Shown here in pieces: positions 33,491 to 40,679 of a DNA stretch of 57,545 bases. A program made the translations under genes and the position numbers. Source of the stretch: a virus; IMG/VR virus record IMGVR_UViG_3300032285_005159, positions 1 to 57,545 of that record; one strand, 5' to 3'. How positions within the stretch are numbered: position 1 is the stretch's first letter; the number at the start of each line of letters is the position of its first letter. The notes under the pieces were generated by a model. That model was not told where the DNA came from and did no database searches. It saw only the letters and a list, made by a program, of their open reading frames with translations.

Positions 33491-34027
33491 TTAGAAGCGA
33501 TGTACAGTGTATGTAGAAGGACAGAAACTCACGCTAATGTTTCCAGATCCAGCTGGCTGGAATCCTGTTTCAGTGAACACGCCTAAGTTAATGTAGCAGC
33601 GTTTTCCTGAAAGATCTGTAGCTGTTGGCACTGTGTTATCAGGGATAGCTACGTAAGCAATAGCAGAAGCCGTTGCTGTAAAACCAGCAAGTAGAACTCC
33701 GTCAACAGCGTATCCCGTTCCAGTTACGCCTAATATCATGTTCGTTCCAGCAGCGTGTTCTGGAGTACCGTCAGAAGCGATGATCTTAATGTCAGGCTCA
33801 ATAAAGTTTCCAGTTCCGCCTGATACTTGACCACCAACTAAGTACGTGTCGCCAGCATCGTCAACGTACGTACCATAAAATGCTCCGCCAGAAATGGATA
33901 CAGTTACGCCAGTAACTTGATTTCGCTCGGTAAGATCGCCTTCGATTTGGTAGCTGTGCGAAAACGAGTTTGGTTGAACTTGCGCTGCTGGCAAATTCGT
34001 ATCAATTGCCTTTACTTCAATAATCAT
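33491..34027 (-). CDS. Probable tail-associated protein (178 aa)
   Basis: Gly/Thr/Val-rich beta protein with no cysteine until the tail. ATGA overlap with the upstream gene. Not recognised; probably a structural component of the tail tip. Confidence 0.5.
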   Translation of the reverse strand: MIIEVKAIDTNLPAAQVQPNSFSHSYQIEGDLTERNQVTGVTVSISGGAFYGTYVDDAGDTYLVGGQVSGGTGNFIEPDIKIIASDGTPEHAAGTNMILGVTGTGYAVDGVLLAGFTATASAIAYVAIPDNTVPTATDLSGKRCYINLGVFTETGFQPAGSGNISVSFCPSTYTVHRF

Positions 34028-35223
34028 TCGGGCTTATAAATGGTAACTTGAGTCCTTAAGTACCCACCGCGAGCTGGTTCAAGCTTGTCTTGAGCAATGA
34101 TTGAGTCAGGCCAATCCGTATAGTTAGTAGCTGGAATTGCTTTGTTAATTACGATGTAGTCCCAATCTGGATCAGAAGTTCCAGTAGAGTACGTTACTGT
34201 GGTGGCCGCACAAAGAGAAGGAGGTACGCGCAAGCCAAAGAACGGATTTGAAATATCAATGGGCAAAGGAAGCATTTGTACGGGGGCTTCTACCGTTGGT
34301 GCTGTTGCGTAGAATTTTTCAAACACTGTAGCTTTACACGGACCGCTATACTCGTAATGCCTGTACACTGGTTCAATGTACGTAGCTTGTTTGCCGTCGT
34401 TACGGGTAAATAGATTGGTAGTAAAGTAGTCAATTACTGGTGGCCAACCATAATTCATTGTTGTGCTGTACGTGCGTCCAACAGACGCAATAGAAGCTGG
34501 AATTACTTCCTGCTCAGAAATTGCGTACCACTTATCGGTAAGTTGGTCACCGCTGCGCTGCACGCCAGAGCTTTGTAAGCCCCAATACGAGTTTGTTTGG
34601 TCAGCAAAAAGCTCTTCAACTTTAGAGGTTCCCGTTACAATTTCACCTTTGTAGTAAAGAGTCTGCGTAAGAAACAATGGTTTACCGAAAGCTTGGTCGT
34701 AATCTACTTTAGTAAACGTAGCTTTTTTAATGTACGTAAGCTGCTCAGTAACGTACAGCGAGTTCAAGACTTGTTCTTGAGCATCGACTTGCTTGTACTC
34801 TGCCAGTACGTACGTGCCAGTAAAAATACCGTTTGGGCTAGTGCTCATAGCAGAACCCATTACGTAATTAGTTGGCGTAAAGCCAGCTCGTAGAGAGACG
34901 TAAGTGCGAACTACGGAGTCAAACTTCGTTCCGCCAATGTCAGCCTGACTGAACTGGTAGTTGTATAGGTCTTGGTTCTCGCGGTCCGCTGCGTAGAAGA
35001 ACTCAAAGATTTCATTCCGCTCAATGTCTACTGGCTTAATGTAGACCAGTTTGTGGTGCGGCCATTTTGCAGCGTTAGGGTATGGGGTTCCGTATTCAGG
35101 AAATGGGCTGTTGCCGCGATTGCAGTCGTGGATCTCTGAGAAAACTACGTCACCCACTAAAGGCGTAGGGAACGTCTTGCGGTCCTGCCTATACGGTGCT
35201 TGGGGTAGTGCGGAGATTGGCAT
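34024..35223 (-). CDS. Probable tail protein (399 aa)
   Basis: Tyr/Thr-rich, beta-rich, without membrane segments or catalytic motifs. Starts two bases from the end of the fibre gene and overlaps the next gene by four bases. Likely a virion protein of the tail/adhesin module; family unknown. Confidence 0.55.
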   Translation of the reverse strand: MPISALPQAPYRQDRKTFPTPLVGDVVFSEIHDCNRGNSPFPEYGTPYPNAAKWPHHKLVYIKPVDIERNEIFEFFYAADRENQDLYNYQFSQADIGGTKFDSVVRTYVSLRAGFTPTNYVMGSAMSTSPNGIFTGTYVLAEYKQVDAQEQVLNSLYVTEQLTYIKKATFTKVDYDQAFGKPLFLTQTLYYKGEIVTGTSKVEELFADQTNSYWGLQSSGVQRSGDQLTDKWYAISEQEVIPASIASVGRTYSTTMNYGWPPVIDYFTTNLFTRNDGKQATYIEPVYRHYEYSGPCKATVFEKFYATAPTVEAPVQMLPLPIDISNPFFGLRVPPSLCAATTVTYSTGTSDPDWDYIVINKAIPATNYTDWPDSIIAQDKLEPARGGYLRTQVTIYKPE

Positions 35224-35224
35224 T

Positions 35225-36181
35225 TTAGATAAGGGCTGTTACCGATACGTTCATCCAGTCTACAGTAGCATTATTTGTAGCATCCGTATTTGTAACAAAA
35301 ACTTCAATGAAGTCAGTATTAGCAAGTTCAACAATACACTGACATAACGCGTGAACTAAGTTACCTGTTCCTGTTGCAGAAGCTACAATACTTGACGACG
35401 TTATAAATGTGCTAGTGTTTTTATAAATGGCGAACTTATAGTCGTTCCCACTTGTCCCATGAAAGCTTATTGATGCCGCTACCAAAAATTTACGGGTTGC
35501 TGTTCCAGCATACGTTAGCCTATTACTGGAATGAGTAAAATTTGAAACAGTACCAACCGTTGTTGTTCCAGCAACTTTTACAAACGTGTTGATTGCAGCT
35601 ATTGTTGTAGCAGATGCCGTTGAAATATAATACTCACCGTATGCGGATTGAGTAATGCCAGTTCCTCCATTGGCTACTGGAAGAGTTCCAGTAACACCAG
35701 TAGAAAGTGGCAAGCCAATACATCCCGTTAAAGTCTTATTCGTTAAAGTGTCGGTCGAGCTTGTAGTAACTACATTAACTCCTTCAACGGCGATCTTTCC
35801 AGCAGAAACTCTTGAAATGGTTGTGTCGGTTTCGTGTCCAATTTCAATAGTACCAATACCTAACGCAGTTGATGTTGACGACACTAGACCACTAATTGGT
35901 AATCCAGTACAGCTAGTAAGCGTACCAGAAGATGGTGTGCCTAAAGCTGGCGTAGTTAAAGTTGGAGAACTTAAAGTAGGGCTGCTTGAAAGTACCACGC
36001 CACCACTACCAGTTGAAGCAGCAGTTACACCAGTGCCACCACGAGCGACTGGTAGTGTGCCAGCCGTTACTTGCGACGCGTTAATTGAAATGGCATCAGA
36101 TCCGCCGGAAGCATGACTGGCAGCATGTGCTGCTGCAATTCCTAAACCTGAAATAGTAAGTGTGTACGAGTCAGAAGGCAT
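35225..36181 (-). CDS. Tail fibre protein (318 aa)
   Basis: Ser/Thr/Gly/Ala-rich with fibre-type repeats: LPVARGGTG (residues 43-51) and LPVANGGTG (about 168-176), SPTLSSPTLTTPALGTPSSG, and TDTLTNKTL. These GGTG and TNKTL elements are typical of phage fibre shafts. The C-terminal 130 residues probably form the receptor-binding head. Confidence 0.8.
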   Translation of the reverse strand: MPSDSYTLTISGLGIAAAHAASHASGGSDAISINASQVTAGTLPVARGGTGVTAASTGSGGVVLSSSPTLSSPTLTTPALGTPSSGTLTSCTGLPISGLVSSTSTALGIGTIEIGHETDTTISRVSAGKIAVEGVNVVTTSSTDTLTNKTLTGCIGLPLSTGVTGTLPVANGGTGITQSAYGEYYISTASATTIAAINTFVKVAGTTTVGTVSNFTHSSNRLTYAGTATRKFLVAASISFHGTSGNDYKFAIYKNTSTFITSSSIVASATGTGNLVHALCQCIVELANTDFIEVFVTNTDATNNATVDWMNVSVTALI

Positions 36182-36186
36182 AAAAT

Positions 36187-36546
36187 TTAGACGTTGTCAG
36201 TATATTGTGGGCGAACGGTAATAGACCCGTAAACCAAACGGCGGGTTACTATATTAGGAGAAGTACCTAGTACCATAAAAATATCCCAGTTATAAAGGTT
36301 AGTTCCAGCTTTAAGTAGCTTTGTATTCGCTTTAGAAAGCGCAAACGTTACAATTCCAAGGGTCTTTGGCGTTGAAATTGTAGGCGTAAAAGAAACTGCT
36401 TGTGACTTTGAGGCCAAGCTTTGAACGTCAGCATAAAACGTTGCAGTGGTAAGATCAACGGCAGCACCACTAGCATCCTTAATTGTAAGCACGAAACTGT
36501 AATCCGCTGCGCGGTCAAGAGTAATGTCGTAGTTGGCTGCAAGCAT
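36187..36546 (-). CDS. Tail/baseplate-associated beta protein (119 aa)
   Basis: The N-terminus YDITLDRAADYSFVLTIKD and DLTTATFYADVQ resembles the small Ig-like proteins found beside fibre genes in many phages. No enzymatic motif. Between fibre and LamG genes, so probably part of the host-binding module. Confidence 0.6.
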   Translation of the reverse strand: MLAANYDITLDRAADYSFVLTIKDASGAAVDLTTATFYADVQSLASKSQAVSFTPTISTPKTLGIVTFALSKANTKLLKAGTNLYNWDIFMVLGTSPNIVTRRLVYGSITVRPQYTDNV

Positions 36547-36558
36547 TAGGGTAAAGGT

Positions 36559-36954
36559 TTATGGTTTTGATTTATACATAGCCTCAAATGCAGCGTTCCA
36601 AGAAGCATTGTCAACTTCACTTCCATTATGAAGTAGATCATCAATTGACTGTGCAGACTCAATTAAAGGTATTTCATCAGTTAATTTAGCAAGTTTAGCT
36701 AATACTGTGCATGATTTTTTTACTTGAGCCAGAGTCTTATCTTGACTATAGAATGAAGAGCTACGGTCAGTGCATCTCCAAAGAGTGAGCTTTCCAATTT
36801 TAAGTTTTGCAGATACACTTACAATAATATTATTGAAACTTTCAAATGAAGATACAGATACTAAATCTGAAACTTTATCCCTACCAAAATTCTTACTTTC
36901 ACTAACATCAGCTAGCGATTGATCTGCCAAAGTTTTAAGTTCTTCGTAAGTCAT
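36559..36954 (-). CDS. Hypothetical protein (131 aa)
   Basis: Start chosen at MTYEELKTL (36954), two bases after the LamG gene's stop; a longer form from 36990 would overlap that gene. Helical, Ser/Lys-rich. It and its neighbour are clearly more AT-rich than the rest of the block, consistent with recent acquisition. No function recognised. Confidence 0.55.
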   Translation of the reverse strand: MTYEELKTLADQSLADVSESKNFGRDKVSDLVSVSSFESFNNIIVSVSAKLKIGKLTLWRCTDRSSSFYSQDKTLAQVKKSCTVLAKLAKLTDEIPLIESAQSIDDLLHNGSEVDNASWNAAFEAMYKSKP

Positions 36955-36955
36955 A

Positions 36956-37705
36956 TTAAAAGTTTTGGTAATCAAGACCTGCTCCACCATTGTAGAGCTT
37001 AGTTATTTCAGCATTTGTCAGTGCGCGATTCCATATTGACATTGAATCCAATACTTCTGGAGCCATTCCAAAATCAAATGCATTATTTGAATTCAATCTA
37101 ATATCTCCGCCGCTAACACTTACGGTTCGTCCATTACCATAATCATTAACAGTAAATTCATCTGAATTATTAAGAGACCCATCTATATATAAGGCAATCT
37201 TTCTTCCAGTAGTAGTCTTACTAAATACACCAGTAATAAAATGCCATGCGTTATCTGATATTGGATCAGAAGATGGTATTCTACCATTCAAGATATTATC
37301 ATCATTATCAGTGCAAATTACATCAAAGTTTATTTCTCCTGCATCTGTAATGAAGAACCCAATAGCACCTTCACAACCAAATGGAACAGAATAATCAGAA
37401 TAACTATTTTGAAAAAAACCTCTCTTAACCCAAAATGAAATAGATGCCTCAATATCTCCAGAATATGGTGATGAGTCATTAAACAGTGCCTGATTATAAT
37501 TGAATGAAGCTGCGTTCCCGATTTTTCCAGCTACTACTGTTGGTGACGCATAAACAGATAAACTCAAACCTCCATGAGAATCAGGATATACTCCGTTAAT
37601 GTCAACCGAATTAAGTTTCCAATGCGATATTAAACCATTAAGCAAGTTTATACCTGCCTTTTTGGCTTTAAGATTAACTAGAGTATTTCCTAATCCTAAA
37701 CGCAT
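36956..37705 (-). CDS. LamG/concanavalin-like lectin domain protein (249 aa)
   Basis: Typical lectin-fold markers: LNGLISHWKLN, SISFWVKRG, WHFITGVFSK, IALYIDGSL, and DSMSIWNRALTNAEI, then LYNGGAGLDY. Such domains bind sugars and occur in phage adhesins. Low GC compared with flanking genes suggests a swapped host-range module. Likely binds a cell-surface glycan; the target is unknown. Confidence 0.8.
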   Translation of the reverse strand: MRLGLGNTLVNLKAKKAGINLLNGLISHWKLNSVDINGVYPDSHGGLSLSVYASPTVVAGKIGNAASFNYNQALFNDSSPYSGDIEASISFWVKRGFFQNSYSDYSVPFGCEGAIGFFITDAGEINFDVICTDNDDNILNGRIPSSDPISDNAWHFITGVFSKTTTGRKIALYIDGSLNNSDEFTVNDYGNGRTVSVSGGDIRLNSNNAFDFGMAPEVLDSMSIWNRALTNAEITKLYNGGAGLDYQNF

Positions 37706-37711
37706 TTAGTT

Positions 37712-37963
37712 TTAAAGTGCGACATAGAATACAGCAGTACCTGTAAGCGATCCACCCAATAATGGTGTATAGAGAATCGTACCTGCTGGCAGTGTAACAC
37801 CGCTAAGTCCAGTGGCTAGTGGTGCTTGTGCAGCAGTTACAGTAAGCACAACATCAGTAAGACACTGTACAGCGCAGTATTGTCCAGCAGTGATTGTGGT
37901 AGCGGTAAGTACAACGCATCCTCCTTCACCGAAGGCTTGTTTGTCGATAGGGGTAATTGGCAT
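37712..37963 (-). CDS. Small virion protein (83 aa)
   Basis: Val/Thr/Ala-rich beta protein ending LPAGTILYTPLLGG, the pattern of short decoration or fibre-attachment proteins in phages. Function inferred from composition and position. Confidence 0.55.
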   Translation of the reverse strand: MPITPIDKQAFGEGGCVVLTATTITAGQYCAVQCLTDVVLTVTAAQAPLATGLSGVTLPAGTILYTPLLGGSLTGTAVFYVAL

Positions 37964-37983
37964 AAGAGTAAGTGTGTTTAGGG

Positions 37984-38133
37984 TTACTTAGGTTTTTTTG
38001 CTGTTTTTGCAGCTTGCTTAAAATCTTTGGCTGTTGGAGCGGCTTTGCTACCAACTCGGTTCATTTTCTCGCCAGAACCAGCTTTAATGCGTTCTTGCTT
38101 TGCGTTGATATTTGCGTATAGTCCTTGTTTCAT
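37984..38133 (-). CDS. Conserved basic phage protein (49 aa)
   Basis: Starts MKQGLYANINAKQERIKAG and continues GEKMNRVG, then APTAKDFKQAAKTAKK. This short basic protein recurs almost unchanged in many podoviruses near structural genes; its role is not known. The promoter at 38165-38193 gives a leader of about 25 bases. Confidence 0.8.
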   Translation of the reverse strand: MKQGLYANINAKQERIKAGSGEKMNRVGSKAAPTAKDFKQAAKTAKKPK

Positions 38134-38164
38134 TCAGGTATTGTTTGTATGACCTATGCTAGAT

Positions 38165-38193
38165 AGGGTACCGTAAACCAACTAAGAAGTCAA
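38165..38193 (-). promoter_or_regulatory. Promoter of the fibre/adhesin genes
   Basis: Minus strand: TTGACT (38193-38188), 17-bp spacer, TACCCT (38170-38165). Sits between the amidase stop and the 49-aa gene. Confidence 0.5.
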
Positions 38194-38194
38194 G

Positions 38195-38785
38195 TTATTG
38201 TACAGATTTTACTGCACTACTGGCTAGCCAGTTAAGAATGCCGTCCGCATACGCTTTAGCTAGCTCTTCACGGTGCCCGAAGAAAAATGCATTTTCCTTG
38301 GCGTTGCTGCCGAAGAAAGGCTCGCAAATAACGGCAGGGCAGTGTGTTTTACTTAGGAAAAGACCGCCGCGATCATCCGCATTGATTTGTTTCAAGCCTC
38401 TATTCTTCTGTTGCGGAAAGGCTTTGGTAAAGCTTTGGGTTAGCTCGTCAGCGAGCTTTAAACCTTTTGGACTGGTAAACCAGTGCAAGAACTCGTAGCC
38501 GTTAGCTTTGCCATCGTCGGAGCAATTGAAGTGGAGCTCTACGGCTACGTCTGCTTTAAGCTCTTGCAAGTGGCCAGCAAGCCAATTCATTGCGGTACCG
38601 TAGCCGCTGCCGTTGTATAGGCTTACTACTACAGCGTTGTGACCTGTTTGCTGGATTAGTTCGCAAACGCGTTTAGCCAAAGGCTGATTAAACGCCCACT
38701 CCGTTACGTTGTCCACGTTTACTGCGCCTTTATCACCTGCGCGGCTATGGCCTACGCATACTGCTACGAGTTTCTTATTTTGCAT
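38195..38785 (-). CDS. N-acetylmuramoyl-L-alanine amidase (endolysin)
   Basis: Amidase_3 fold, 196 residues. Zinc ligands expected at His13 (VGHSRAGDKG), Glu29 (VTEW), His85 (ELHFN), with catalytic Glu155 (ICEPFFGSN). Cuts the bond between muramic acid and the stem peptide. No signal peptide, so release depends on a holin. Followed upstream by a lipoprotein, a spanin-like gene and two holin candidates, forming a lysis cassette. Confidence 0.9.
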   Translation of the reverse strand: MQNKKLVAVCVGHSRAGDKGAVNVDNVTEWAFNQPLAKRVCELIQQTGHNAVVVSLYNGSGYGTAMNWLAGHLQELKADVAVELHFNCSDDGKANGYEFLHWFTSPKGLKLADELTQSFTKAFPQQKNRGLKQINADDRGGLFLSKTHCPAVICEPFFGSNAKENAFFFGHREELAKAYADGILNWLASSAVKSVQ

Positions 38786-38999
38786 TGCCTATAATAATTG
38801 CACGTTGGTAGCTGTACTGGCTATGGTACTTTTGCAAGTTTCCAACCAATATACCTTCTTGGAAGTGGTAAACTACGCCCGGTTTAAGTGTAACGTGATC
38901 TGGACTATAAAGTGCGCTTTCGTTTGAGTCGCTGCGCGAGCCGTTCCATGCGCAGCTTGCTAGACCCATTGCCAATACTAGCGAGCCGATCAAGTTCAT
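38775..38999 (-). CDS. Lipoprotein, candidate outer-membrane spanin (74 aa)
   Basis: Start at 38999 (MNLIGSLVLAMGLASCAWNG): a short hydrophobic signal with lipobox LASC, so Cys16 should be lipidated. The first half of the gene lies inside the 38905-39102 gene in another frame, as Rz1 lies in Rz. Would disrupt the outer membrane at lysis. Overlaps the amidase start by 11 bases. A Gram-negative host is implied. Confidence 0.65.
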   Translation of the reverse strand: MNLIGSLVLAMGLASCAWNGSRSDSNESALYSPDHVTLKPGVVYHFQEGILVGNLQKYHSQYSYQRAIIIGNAK

Positions 39000-39102
39000 C
39001 TTCGATCTGATCCAGCTCTGTTTCGTGCTGCCTAAGCACCCATTGCGCATACGCATTGCACGCAGCAGTAAAAGCTTGGAGTAATGCGGTCCACGCATTC
39101 AC
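38905..39102 (-). CDS. Candidate inner-membrane spanin partner (65 aa)
   Basis: Moderately hydrophobic N-terminus (ALLQAFTAACNAYAQWVL) and then a charged coiled coil (HETELDQIEDELDRL) with a basic tail, which would suit a small i-spanin. It overlaps the lipoprotein gene in another frame by 95 bases. The membrane segment is weak, so this is tentative. Confidence 0.5.
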   Translation of the reverse strand: MNAWTALLQAFTAACNAYAQWVLRQHETELDQIEDELDRLASIGNGSSKLRMERLAQRLKRKRTL

Positions 39103-39254
39103 TTTACAGAGTCAGCAGCCTTAATCAAACCGATTCCAGCAGTAACTCCGGTAAGCAAGGCACCAATATCAAAAGTGCTGGTCTTTAGAAAAGAAATCGC
39201 AGCAAACGTAACGGCAGAAATAATAGTAAGTATTCCAATTGCGGTGGTCTTCAT
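39099..39254 (-). CDS. Holin-like membrane protein (51 aa)
   Basis: Start at MKTTAIGILTI (39254). Two hydrophobic spans (about 4-22 and 28-46) separated by KTSTFD, ending in a charged KAADSVK. This short two-span type is common next to phage amidases. The promoter at 39261-39289 would start the message at the ATG itself. Confidence 0.65.
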   Translation of the reverse strand: MKTTAIGILTIISAVTFAAISFLKTSTFDIGALLTGVTAGIGLIKAADSVK

Positions 39255-39260
39255 ATAGGT

Positions 39261-39289
39261 AAAGTACCACTTTTGGCGGGTTGGGTCAA
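39261..39289 (-). promoter_or_regulatory. Promoter of the lysis genes
   Basis: Minus strand: TTGACC (39289-39284), 17-bp spacer, TACTTT (39266-39261). The expected start at about 39254 coincides with the holin-like ATG, giving a leaderless message. Confidence 0.55.
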
Positions 39290-39295
39290 GCAAAA

Positions 39296-39637
39296 TTACT
39301 TCCGCTTCATGCCGCGCTCAATAGCAACCATAAACGAGTTGCCGCTATTTGGTTTTTGGCTAATGTCTGGGCTTCCATACATTTTGCCGCTTCCGCCACA
39401 TTCTTGGCAGCACGAGCCTTCTTCCTCTTCCATTCCTTCGACAGCTTCATGCTCTGGACCTTCTTCAGCCTCGTGCATAGAATCCTCGCCTTGGTCCTTT
39501 GGCATAAGCACTGGCAAGCCGTTTAGCTGCAAAGGCATTAGGTGGTCACCCATAGCCACAAATGTTCCGGTAAGCTTAAAAGGCTTAACGTCGCCGTCCG
39601 CTGGAATTTGTAAACCTTCAGGAATTGGAATGTGCAT
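39296..39637 (-). CDS. Acidic virion-region protein, paralog A (113 aa)
   Basis: N-terminus IPIPEGLQIPADG, middle MPLQLNGLPV, a Glu-rich stretch with CCQECGGSG, and C-terminus NSFMVAIERGMKRK. The 39812 protein has the same order of elements, so the two are paralogs flanking a holin-like gene. The CxxC cluster is absent from the paralog. Function unknown. Confidence 0.6.
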   Translation of the reverse strand: MHIPIPEGLQIPADGDVKPFKLTGTFVAMGDHLMPLQLNGLPVLMPKDQGEDSMHEAEEGPEHEAVEGMEEEEGSCCQECGGSGKMYGSPDISQKPNSGNSFMVAIERGMKRK

Positions 39638-39645
39638 AGTAGTTT

Positions 39646-39810
39646 TTACAGTTTTCGAATTACGTTGTACAAGGAAATTAGACCTACAATAAGACCTAAA
39701 ACTAACGAAGCAGTACGCAAGTGCGCGTCTAACTGAGCCTGAAACGATACCACTACCCCCAAGGCGGGAACGGTAGAACCAGTGAACCAGTTAAAGCAAC
39801 GCTCGAACAT
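39646..39810 (-). CDS. Holin-like membrane protein (54 aa)
   Basis: Start at MFERCFNWF (39810). One clear span (ASLVLGLIVGLISLYNVI) near the C-terminus and a weaker one before it, with a basic end (RKL). Likely a second holin or antiholin beside the amidase cassette. The start overlaps the 39812 gene's region by none; the stop is 9 bases before the paralog A start. Confidence 0.55.
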   Translation of the reverse strand: MFERCFNWFTGSTVPALGVVVSFQAQLDAHLRTASLVLGLIVGLISLYNVIRKL

Positions 39811-39811
39811 T

Positions 39812-40105
39812 TTACTTGTTTGGTTTTTTGGCCATTGCTTTTTCAATGGCACTCATAAATGAGTCGGCACCAGCCGCCGGGGCCGCCGGAGCTTGTTCCA
39901 TTTCTTGTTCTGCGCCGCCTTGGGCCTCGGTACCTTCGCCTTCTGCGGCCATTTCTGGCGGAGATTCTTCCCCCTCACCACCCTCAACGGGAATTCCGTC
40001 AACGGCCAATGGGTAGAGCTCGCTACCGCGAACTTCAAAGGTAGTTACCAAATCAATTTGTCCGCTTTCCGGGACCTCAAGACCTTCAGGAATTTTAATG
40101 TTCAT
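39812..40105 (-). CDS. Acidic virion-region protein, paralog B (97 aa)
   Basis: IKIPEGLEVPESG, then LYPLAVDGIPV, a long Glu/Ala/Pro-rich tract, then DSFMSAIEKAMAKK. Paralog of the 39296 protein. The shared ends and variable acidic middle suggest a folded N-terminus joined to a flexible linker and a helical tail. Possibly a head or scaffold accessory; function not known. Confidence 0.6.
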   Translation of the reverse strand: MNIKIPEGLEVPESGQIDLVTTFEVRGSELYPLAVDGIPVEGGEGEESPPEMAAEGEGTEAQGGAEQEMEQAPAAPAAGADSFMSAIEKAMAKKPNK

Positions 40106-40112
40106 TTAAAAA

Positions 40113-40174
40113 AAGGGGTACCTGCATCCTGTTTTAAGTTTGCCAGAGGAAAGAGTCCCGAAACAGGATGCAGG
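40113..40174 (-). terminator. Terminator after the 40183 gene
   Basis: 14-bp perfect stem: CCTGCATCCTGTTT (40121-40134) with AAACAGGATGCAGG (40161-40174) and a 26-base loop, followed on the minus strand by TACCCCTTTTTTT. The long loop is unusual for a simple terminator. Confidence 0.65.
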
Positions 40175-40182
40175 ATTAGGGT

Positions 40183-40611
40183 TTAGGATACACGATACCA
40201 GCTAGTACCATTGCTCAAGAAGCGAGCAGATGTAGCTGTAGCGATGTTCGATTGTGCGGCAAGATGACCAGTAGCAAGCGTAGAAATTGCAGCAGTTCCA
40301 GAACCACCGTTAATCACAAGAACTTCACGGAGCGTTCCAGAAGCTGTTGGAAGAGTAAGAGTACTAGTCGTACCGCTATTGATAAAGTAAACGCGAGTTG
40401 CAATAGTAGCTGTTCCCGCAGCAGCGGCAGTCAAATCAGCGGATTGAATACCACCGTAACCAGTCAAACGGCTATTGGCAGAGATAAGGCTGGTAATAGT
40501 TGCAGTCTTCGGTTTACGAAGAGCATCACTAAAGACTTGTACAAGATCGGCTCCAGCAAGATCTGCTGCGGCGATTGGAGAAATAGTAGGGGCGTCGTCT
40601 AAGGTAGGCAT
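40183..40611 (-). CDS. Structural protein near the capsid gene (142 aa)
   Basis: Ala/Thr/Ser/Gly-rich. The N-terminus (PTISPIAAADLAGADLVQVF) and later LPTASGTLREVLVIN are typical of phage decoration or fibre-like proteins. No cysteine, no membrane span. Lies between two hairpin terminators, directly after the major capsid gene. Confidence 0.6.
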   Translation of the reverse strand: MPTLDDAPTISPIAAADLAGADLVQVFSDALRKPKTATITSLISANSRLTGYGGIQSADLTAAAAGTATIATRVYFINSGTTSTLTLPTASGTLREVLVINGGSGTAAISTLATGHLAAQSNIATATSARFLSNGTSWYRVS

Positions 40612-40635
40612 CGTTTTAAGTAGGTAAAAGATGAA

Positions 40636-40670
40636 GCTAAGGGGTATCCTTTTTAGGGATACCCCTTAGC
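40636..40670 (-). terminator. Terminator hairpin after the major capsid gene
   Basis: 14-bp perfect stem: GCTAAGGGGTATCC (40636-40649) with GGATACCCCTTAGC (40657-40670). On the minus strand it is followed by TTCATCTTTT, a weak U tract, so partial readthrough into the 40183 gene is likely. Confidence 0.75.
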
Positions 40671-40679
40671 GTTTAGGGT

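Noticed and set aside
36660-36700. Minus-strand CUGAUGA-like string near 36676
   Set aside because: The downstream GAAA follows without any stem II and there is no stem III; it is part of a coding gene.
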